A DNA stretch of 64,000 nt from Lutimaribacter salitolerans (GTDB lineage: Bacteria; Pseudomonadota; Alphaproteobacteria; Rhodobacterales; Rhodobacteraceae), in assembly GCF_042677865.1 (NCBI RefSeq), contig NZ_JBHUDD010000001.1:17919-81918 (forward strand), given 5' to 3'. Shown piece after piece: positions 59,457 through 64,000 of this stretch (positions within the stretch are counted from its first letter, which is position 1; each line of letters opens with the position of its first letter). The notes below the pieces were generated by a model. The model searched no databases, was not told where the DNA came from, and saw nothing but the letters and a program-made list of their open reading frames with translations. Both the position numbers and the translations under genes were made by a program.

Positions 59457-60625
59457 CAGTAGGGCATCCCTGTATAAGCTTCGGCCAGCGCCTTTTGCGC
59501 CGCCGTATTGTCGCGCAGAAAGGCCAGTTCGGCCTGCTGCATCTTGAGATCAAAGGCACTCTGATCCGGAAAGCGGTGCAGTTGCGATGTCATCCACCAG
59601 CTGAACCGCTGCGTTTTCCAGATCCGCGCCAGCGCACGCTCCGAATAGCGGTCCAGCCCTTCGGCGTCACCCTGATTGTAATGCCGGTCGAACCCGTCGA
59701 ACAGGTAATGAATGTCGCTGGCGGCGGTGTTCAGCCCCTTGGCCCCGGTGGGCGGCACGATATGCGCGGCATCACCGGCCAGGAACAATCGGCCCCAGCG
59801 CATCGGCTCGCAGACGAAACTGCGCAAGGGCGCGATGGATTTCTCGATCGAGGGGCCGGTGACAAGGCTGTCCGCCGCGTCCTCGGGGATGCGCCGCCTC
59901 AGCTCGTCCCAGAAGGCGTCATCGGTCCAGTCATCGGGGCTGTCGGACAGATCGCACTGGATGTAGTAGCGGCTGAGATTGGCGTTGCGCATCGAACACA
60001 GCGCAAAACCCCGGTCGGAATTGGCATAGATCAGCTCGTCATCCACGGGGGGCGTTTCCGACAGGATGCCCAGCCAGCCGAACGGGTAGGTGCGCTCGTA
60101 TTCGCGGCGCACATCGGTGGGGATCGCCTGTCGCGACGGCCCGTGAAACCCGTCGCAGCCGGCGACGAAATCGCAATCCAGCCGATGTACCGCGCCATCT
60201 CTCAGGAAGGTCACGAAAGGGGCATCCGTGTCCAGATCATGGGGCGTGACGCCGGAACAGTCGTGCAGCACCACGCCGCCCGCCGCCTCGCGCGCATCGT
60301 ACAGGTCGCGCGTCACCTCGGTCTGGCCATAGACCATCACGGTCTTGCCGATCAGATCGGCGAAATCGATGCGGAACATCTGCCCGTCATAGGCAAACTG
60401 CGTGCCGTCGTGGATGAACCCCTCGCGCTGCATCCGCTCGCCCACGCCGGCGCGGGTCATCAGATCGACCATGCCGGTTTCCAGAACCCCGGCACGGATG
60501 CGTGACAGCACATAGTCGCGCGAGCGCCGTTCCAGCACCACGCTGTCGATGCCCCTGGTGTGCAAAAGTTGTGCCAGCAGCAACCCCGAAGGCCCGCCGC
60601 CGATGATCGCTACCTGAGTGCGCAT
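59456..60625 (-). CDS. pobA: 4-hydroxybenzoate 3-monooxygenase
   Basis: A 389-residue class A flavoprotein hydroxylase that makes protocatechuate from 4-hydroxybenzoate with NADPH and oxygen. The FAD motif IIGGGPSGLLLAQLL, the DG motif FVAGCDGFHGPSR and the GD motif LFLAGDAAHIVPPTGAKGLN are present. It is the first gene of the operon, so 4-hydroxybenzoate is probably the main inducer substrate. No regulator gene (PobR, PcaQ) is adjacent. Confidence 0.97.
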   Translation of the reverse strand: MRTQVAIIGGGPSGLLLAQLLHTRGIDSVVLERRSRDYVLSRIRAGVLETGMVDLMTRAGVGERMQREGFIHDGTQFAYDGQMFRIDFADLIGKTVMVYGQTEVTRDLYDAREAAGGVVLHDCSGVTPHDLDTDAPFVTFLRDGAVHRLDCDFVAGCDGFHGPSRQAIPTDVRREYERTYPFGWLGILSETPPVDDELIYANSDRGFALCSMRNANLSRYYIQCDLSDSPDDWTDDAFWDELRRRIPEDAADSLVTGPSIEKSIAPLRSFVCEPMRWGRLFLAGDAAHIVPPTGAKGLNTAASDIHYLFDGFDRHYNQGDAEGLDRYSERALARIWKTQRFSWWMTSQLHRFPDQSAFDLKMQQAELAFLRDNTAAQKALAEAYTGMPY

Positions 60626-60649
60626 GATCCCTCCCTGAACCTTGCAGCC

Positions 60650-60678
60650 AGAATTGCGAAATTAGTTTACCCTGTCAA
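60650..60678 (-). promoter_or_regulatory. Candidate pobA promoter
   Basis: On the minus strand a perfect ttgaca (60678-60673) is followed after 17 bases by aattct, a weak -10. It lies 25-53 bases before the pobA start. The inverted gtaaac and neighbouring AT-rich bases could be activator sites. Confidence 0.35.
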
Positions 60679-60715
60679 TCATTATCGCGGGCGGTGATTT
60701 CAAAGCGGCGGTCCT

Positions 60716-60790
60716 TCTTCATCTTGCCAGGTAAACTCTGGGGTGAATTGGGCCGCAGGCCCAAGAGGGGCAACGCCCCTCAAGCCAAAA
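60716..60790 (-). repeat. Long copy of the hairpin-type intergenic repeat (family 1), minus strand
   Basis: Read on the minus strand: aggggc-gtt-gcccct, then ttgggcc-tgc-ggcccaa, then ttcaccccagagtttacctg and gcaagatgaaga. This mirrors the copy at 36024 in order and spacing. Its two stems differ from that copy by paired changes that keep the pairing. A further gtggc-tgc-gccac stem lies just upstream. It is located between pobA and the SRAP gene. Confidence 0.75.
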
Positions 60791-60850
60791 GAATAGTGGG
60801 TGGCGCAGCCACGCCTTTGGATCACGCCTGGTTTGGGATAGAACGATCCC

Positions 60851-61519
60851 ATGTGCGGACGATTTGCCCTGACCCTGCCCCCCGATGCGATGGCGCAGCT
60901 TTTTGCGGCAACGCTGGCCAATGACCTGCCGGACCTGCCCGACCACAACATCTGTCCCACCAACCGCGTCCTTACCGTGGTGTCGGGTGCGCAGGGGCGG
61001 CGTGTGGGCGCGATGCGCTGGGGGTTTTTGCCGCATTGGTACGCCAGCCCGACGGACGGGCCGTTGCTGATCAACGCGCGGGCCGAGACAATTGCGGACA
61101 AGCCCGCATTCGCGCGCGCCGTGCGTCAGCGGCGCTGCCTGATCCCGGCGGACGGGTTTTACGAATGGACAAAGGACGAAGGCGGCAACCGTCTGCCGTG
61201 GTATGTCAGCCGCAGCGACGGTGCCCCGATGGTATTCGCGGGCATCTGGCAGATGTGGGGCCCCGAGGAGGCGCGCATGCCCACCTGCGCCATCGTCACC
61301 GTTGCGGCCGGGCCCGATATCGAACCGATCCATCACCGCCAGCCGGTGATCCTGCCGTCCGATCACTGGGCTTTGTGGCTGGGCGAGGCGGGAACCGGGG
61401 CCGCCACATGCCTTCAGGCCGCCCCGAAAGGCAGCCTGCTGGCGTGGCGCGTCGATGCGCGGGTCAATTCGAACCGGGCCAGCGGGGCGGATCTGATCCG
61501 CCCGCTGGATGATGTGTGA
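60851..61519 (+). CDS. SOS response-associated peptidase (SRAP/HMCES, YedK)
   Basis: A 222-residue protein of the HMCES/YedK family. MCGRFALT gives the essential Cys2 that crosslinks abasic sites in single-stranded DNA; NARAETI and CLIPADGFYEWTK are the other active-site blocks, with HHRQPVILP near the C-terminus. I saw no alphaproteobacterial SOS box just upstream. The family protects DNA during replication. Confidence 0.94.
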   Translation: MCGRFALTLPPDAMAQLFAATLANDLPDLPDHNICPTNRVLTVVSGAQGRRVGAMRWGFLPHWYASPTDGPLLINARAETIADKPAFARAVRQRRCLIPADGFYEWTKDEGGNRLPWYVSRSDGAPMVFAGIWQMWGPEEARMPTCAIVTVAAGPDIEPIHHRQPVILPSDHWALWLGEAGTGAATCLQAAPKGSLLAWRVDARVNSNRASGADLIRPLDDV

Positions 61520-61909
61520 TCAGTCGGCCTGCGGCGGGGGCGCAAAGCTCAGGACACCCCGCATCGGTTGCCCTTCACCATTCACATCGGCCAGGTCCAC
61601 GGCCGTGGCCTCGTCATCCAGTTCTTCGGTGCCGGTGCGCCCGAAGAACGCGTTGGGCATGTCCGCAATCACGGTCATGGTAAAGGCGTCGGCCTCCTGC
61701 AGCGGATCGGAGGCGAATGTGAACTTGTCGCCGAAGACGCGGCGCGGGGCCGTGTCGGTGTTCACGAAGGTCACCGTATCGCCGGGCTGGACATAGGTGA
61801 TCTCGGGAAAGAAGCCTTCGGCGACGATGGCGATTTCATGCTCGGCCGCCTGCGCGGACGCGATGGAAAGGCCAAGGGCAAGCGCGGTAACGGCAGTTTT
61901 GCGTAGCAT
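61520..61909 (-). CDS. Secreted cupredoxin-like protein without obvious copper ligands
   Basis: A 129-residue protein with a Sec signal peptide (MLRKTAVTALALGLSIASAQA|AE). The mature part EIAIVAEGFFPEITYVQPGDTVTFVNTDTAPRRVFGD is plainly cupredoxin-like, but the position of the usual first His (N-x-D-x-x-x-H) is Arg and there is no Cys in the mature protein. It is probably a non-copper member of the fold, in the periplasm. ATG 61909 has aggag upstream. It abuts the SRAP gene end to end. Confidence 0.75.
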   Translation of the reverse strand: MLRKTAVTALALGLSIASAQAAEHEIAIVAEGFFPEITYVQPGDTVTFVNTDTAPRRVFGDKFTFASDPLQEADAFTMTVIADMPNAFFGRTGTEELDDEATAVDLADVNGEGQPMRGVLSFAPPPQAD

Positions 61910-62248
61910 GTCGGTACTCCTGTCAACAAGCGCCCCACCCGTTACAGAATCATGCGCCAAGCGATAGGCCGCAAATGCGGCATTTTTGGGGCGCGGATCA
62001 TGGATGCGGCCCGGCCGCGGGCACGGCATCGTGATCGCCCGGGGCATCCCGTTTTCCCCCGCCAGAATGGGATGTTGGCGCAAATCGGCGTGGTTTTGCA
62101 TCCGAAATGCGCGCAGGGGCGGTTGCGCTGATGCAGGTTAGCACCGTATCAGCAGATATCGGAGAGTATATTTCCGACATCATTTTCGGCGCGCCGGGTA
62201 TCGTATCGCTTTACGATCCGCCTGCGCGTGCCAAGGGAGCCTCTATCC
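61910..62248. other. Intergenic region with paired inverted repeats and a possible small ORF
   Basis: This 339-base stretch lies between divergent genes. It contains two inverted repeats (62155-62181 and 62200-62217) and a candidate 42-codon ORF at 62131. The left part near 61910 must hold the promoter of the cupredoxin-like gene. I see no RNA gene. Confidence 0.5.
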
Positions 62249-62259
62249 ATGACTTCTGA
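62131..62259 (+). CDS. Candidate 42-residue leader ORF overlapping the desaturase start
   Basis: An ATG at 62131 opens 42 codons (MQVSTVSADIGEYISDIIFG…) ending at a TGA inside the first codons of the desaturase (overlap of 11 bases). A purine-rich caggggcgg precedes it. The peptide is not low-complexity and shows no domain. It could be a leader peptide that couples translation to the desaturase, or chance. Confidence 0.3.
   Translation: MQVSTVSADIGEYISDIIFGAPGIVSLYDPPARAKGASIHDF
62155..62181. promoter_or_regulatory. Long inverted repeat upstream of the desaturase
   Basis: gatatcgga and tccgacatc are inverted 9-base arms (one mismatch) separated by nine AT-rich bases. A second pair atcgta / tacgat lies at 62200-62217. 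These are candidates for regulator binding. Confidence 0.45.
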
Positions 62260-63367
62260 CCGAAACGTGCGATCCGCATCGCATGCCGCGCGCGCGGCCG
62301 GGACCGATCCTGATCCATCCATCCACCCTGCGACGGCCCATGCACCGCAGGTGGGCGGCCCTGTCACGGATGACATCCGCGACGCCAAGGACTGGGTGGC
62401 CATCCTGTCGCAATACCGCGAGCCGTCGCGCTGGCGCAGCGCGTGGGAGCTGTGCGTGACGGCGGTGCCCTTCGTGGCGCTGTGGGCGCTGGCATGGTGG
62501 AGCCTTGATGTCAGCTATGCGCTGGCGGCGGGATTCGCGGTGCTGAATGCGGCGTTCCTGGTGCGTTTGTTCATGATCCAGCATGATTGCGGGCATGCGG
62601 CATTTTTCCGCAGCCGGGTGCTGAGCGACTGGACCGGGCGCGCGATCGGCGTTCTGACGCTGACGCCTTATGATGTCTGGCGCCGCATGCATGCCGCCCA
62701 CCACGCCACGACCGGCAATCTGGAACGGCGCGGGATGGGCGATGTGCTGACGCTGACTGTGGATGAATTCAACAGCCTGTCGCGCTTTGGCCGTCTGAAG
62801 TACCGCCTGTACCGGCATCCGCTGGTGATGTTCGGGCTTGGGCCGTTCTACCTGTTCTTCGTCCAGAACCGGCTGCCCTTCGGGCTGATGCGCAGCGGTG
62901 CGCGCTACTGGGTCAGCGCCATGGGCACCAATGTGGCAGTGGCGGCCCTGTTGGTCGGGATCGGATATTTCGGCGGGGTCGGCGCGCTGCTTTTGGTGTT
63001 CCTGCCCACGATGATCGTTGCCGCGTCGATCGGGGTCTGGCTGTTCTATGTCCAGCACCAGTTCGAGGAAACGCATTGGGATCACGACGAGGACTGGCAG
63101 CTTCACGATGCGGCGCTGCATGGCAGTTCGCATTACGTGCTGCCGGGTGTCCTGCGCTGGTTCAGCGCCAATATCGGCGTGCATCACGTGCACCACCTGC
63201 AATCGCGCGTGCCGTTCTATCGTCTGCCGGAAATCCTGCGCGATCACCCGCAATTGGCGCAGGCGCAACGCCTGACCCTGCGCGAAAGCCTGAGCTGCGT
63301 GGGCAAGCAGTTGTGGGATGAAAAGTCCCGGCGGCTGGTGTCATTCTCGGCGGCGCGCGCGGCCTGA
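62249..63367 (+). CDS. Fatty acid desaturase (membrane-bound, omega-6/delta-12 type)
   Basis: A 372-residue di-iron desaturase. The three histidine boxes are QHDCGHAAFF, HAAHHATTG and VHHVHHLQ, with several hydrophobic segments between them. It inserts a double bond into membrane lipid acyl chains using ferredoxin or a cytochrome. ATG 62249 is chosen; a GTG at 62228 is less likely. Its stop codon is the first of three 11-bp repeats. Substrate chain and position are not shown by sequence. Confidence 0.92.
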   Translation: MTSDRNVRSASHAARAAGTDPDPSIHPATAHAPQVGGPVTDDIRDAKDWVAILSQYREPSRWRSAWELCVTAVPFVALWALAWWSLDVSYALAAGFAVLNAAFLVRLFMIQHDCGHAAFFRSRVLSDWTGRAIGVLTLTPYDVWRRMHAAHHATTGNLERRGMGDVLTLTVDEFNSLSRFGRLKYRLYRHPLVMFGLGPFYLFFVQNRLPFGLMRSGARYWVSAMGTNVAVAALLVGIGYFGGVGALLLVFLPTMIVAASIGVWLFYVQHQFEETHWDHDEDWQLHDAALHGSSHYVLPGVLRWFSANIGVHHVHHLQSRVPFYRLPEILRDHPQLAQAQRLTLRESLSCVGKQLWDEKSRRLVSFSAARAA

Positions 63368-63393
63368 GTGCGGCCTGAGCGCGGCCTGAGCGC
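63361..63393 (+). repeat. Three tandem 11-bp units spanning the desaturase stop
   Basis: ggcctgagtgc, ggcctgagcgc and ggcctgagcgc follow each other directly. The unit contains TGA and its length is not a multiple of three, so the array places a stop in all three frames. Confidence 0.85.
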
Positions 63394-63399
63394 GACCAG

Positions 63400-63422
63400 G
63401 ACGCGGCGGGGGCCGCCGCGTC
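63400..63422 (+). terminator. GC-rich hairpin after the desaturase
   Basis: gacgcggcgg / ccgccgcgtc with loop ggg forms a 10-bp stem 33 bases past the stop. It lacks a good T-run, so it may pause or protect the transcript rather than terminate it alone. Confidence 0.5.
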
Positions 63423-63556
63423 TGTCATACCTCTGTTGTGCCGATGACGGAACTTTGTCGGGGCTGGGTCGTTCACCAAGGGTCTTGGCCGTCTGCCGAT
63501 CTTGCGCAGATGGGTGACGACACGCGACCGAAACCAACCGTCGACAGGAGCTGTCC

Positions 63557-63937
63557 ATGGATGCGAAACCACCCGTTCTGAGGCCGGGTGACACCTGCTG
63601 GCGGATCGAAACGACGGACCGTCTGGCCGTGATCGTCGATGCGGCGGATTACTTCACCATCCTGCGCGAGGTGATGCAGAAGGCGCAGCACAACGTCTTC
63701 ATGATCGGCTGGGAGTTCGACACGCGGATCGACCTTGATCCGCGCGCGCAGGATGATGGCGTGCCGCACCGAATGGGCCGCTTTCTGAACTGGCTGGTGC
63801 GCAAACGGCCCGAGCTGAACATCTATCTGCTGCAATGGGATGTCGGGCTGCTGGGCACGCTGGGACGGGGATCGACGCCGCTGCGGCTGGCGGACTGGCT
63901 GCTGGGCAGCCGCGTCCGGCTGAAGCTGGATCATGCG
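63557..63937 (+). pseudogene. Phospholipase D-like gene, interrupted after about 127 codons
   Basis: The N-terminal 127 residues (RPGDTCWRIETTDRLAVIVDAADYFTILREVMQKAQHNVFMIGWEFDTRI) match the first part of bacterial phospholipase D/cardiolipin-synthase-like proteins, before the first HxKxxxxD motif. Homology ends at LDHA, where a conserved His-Pro would follow; the frame then runs into a foreign sequence and stops at 63970. The rest of the gene may lie beyond the inserted element outside the window. A short remnant with a stop is not active. Confidence 0.75.
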
Positions 63938-64000
63938 TGTCAATCTGCATTCAAAACTGACCCATCGTGATCATTTAAAAATGACCCACCCGGGGGGTAG
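63938..64000. mobile_element. Probable end of an IS21-family insertion element
   Basis: Starting with tgtcaatctgcattcaaaac the sequence has lower GC and two similar 15-mers, ttcaaaactgaccca (63950-63964) and tttaaaaatgaccca (63974-63988), 24 bases apart. Repeated terminal motifs of this TTnAAAAnTGACCCA type are characteristic of IS21-family ends and bind the transposase. The transposase genes would be to the right of the window. Confidence 0.7.

Overview
The window looks like chromosomal DNA of a roseobacter-type alphaproteobacterium (Rhodobacterales). Pointers are the high GC content, the block lgt–midA-like–pgeF, a fused ATP sulfurylase/APS kinase, an hsp20–DUF1150 pair, a TolC/LapB/LapC-type exporter behind a BapA-like adhesin, and GC-rich intergenic hairpin repeats. 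The genus cannot be fixed from sequence alone. The assembly is a draft: there is an N at 10598 and another at 39101, and the second joins two identical 36-bp ends.

Layout. 1-3260: 3' part of an aromatic acyl-CoA operon, best read as 2-aminobenzoate/benzoate type (acyl-CoA dehydrogenase, CoA ligase, stand-alone AsnC-type ligand-binding protein, thioesterase, RidA). 3452-11467: a CocE-like hydrolase, a complete peptide-type ABC importer (SBP, two permeases, fused double ATPase) and a phosphodiesterase-like hydrolase. 11674-20495: a 1349-residue Ig-repeat adhesin and its type I secretion system. 20637-33659: mostly housekeeping genes (dtd, purK, purE, YdcH, hsp20, DUF1150, sat-cysC, trxB, lrp, a Hint protein, pgeF, midA-like, lgt, ubiK), ending with a DUF3237 gene and an orphan TRAP binding protein. 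33755-35947: a P450 divergent from a LysR regulator. 36104-47030: a catabolic island with a second full ABC importer, LysR, two tandem amidohydrolases and a COG0523 metal-chaperone GTPase. 47042-54107: an ArsR regulator with a sulfur-sensor-like Cys pair, an enolase-superfamily enzyme, a zinc alcohol dehydrogenase, an MFS exporter, an Stf0 sulfotransferase and a stachydrine-demethylase-like flavoenzyme. 54279-60625: the protocatechuate operon pobA-pcaD-pcaC-pcaH-pcaG-(PNPOx-like)-(alpha/beta hydrolase)-pcaB. 60851-64000: SRAP protein, a cupredoxin-like secreted protein, a fatty acid desaturase and a phospholipase D-like gene cut by what looks like the end of an IS21-family element.

How it works together. 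Much of the window is import and breakdown of organic matter. Aromatics enter through the CoA route at the left edge and through the 4-hydroxybenzoate/protocatechuate route near the right edge, the latter ending at 3-oxoadipate. Two oligopeptide-type importers sit beside hydrolases that probably act on what they bring in. The adhesin locus is a separate surface-attachment module. I found no defence island, phage, CRISPR array, tRNA or rRNA. The least explained signals are the covarying intergenic hairpin elements, the amidohydrolase–metallochaperone coupling, and several enzymes lacking a residue their families normally need.
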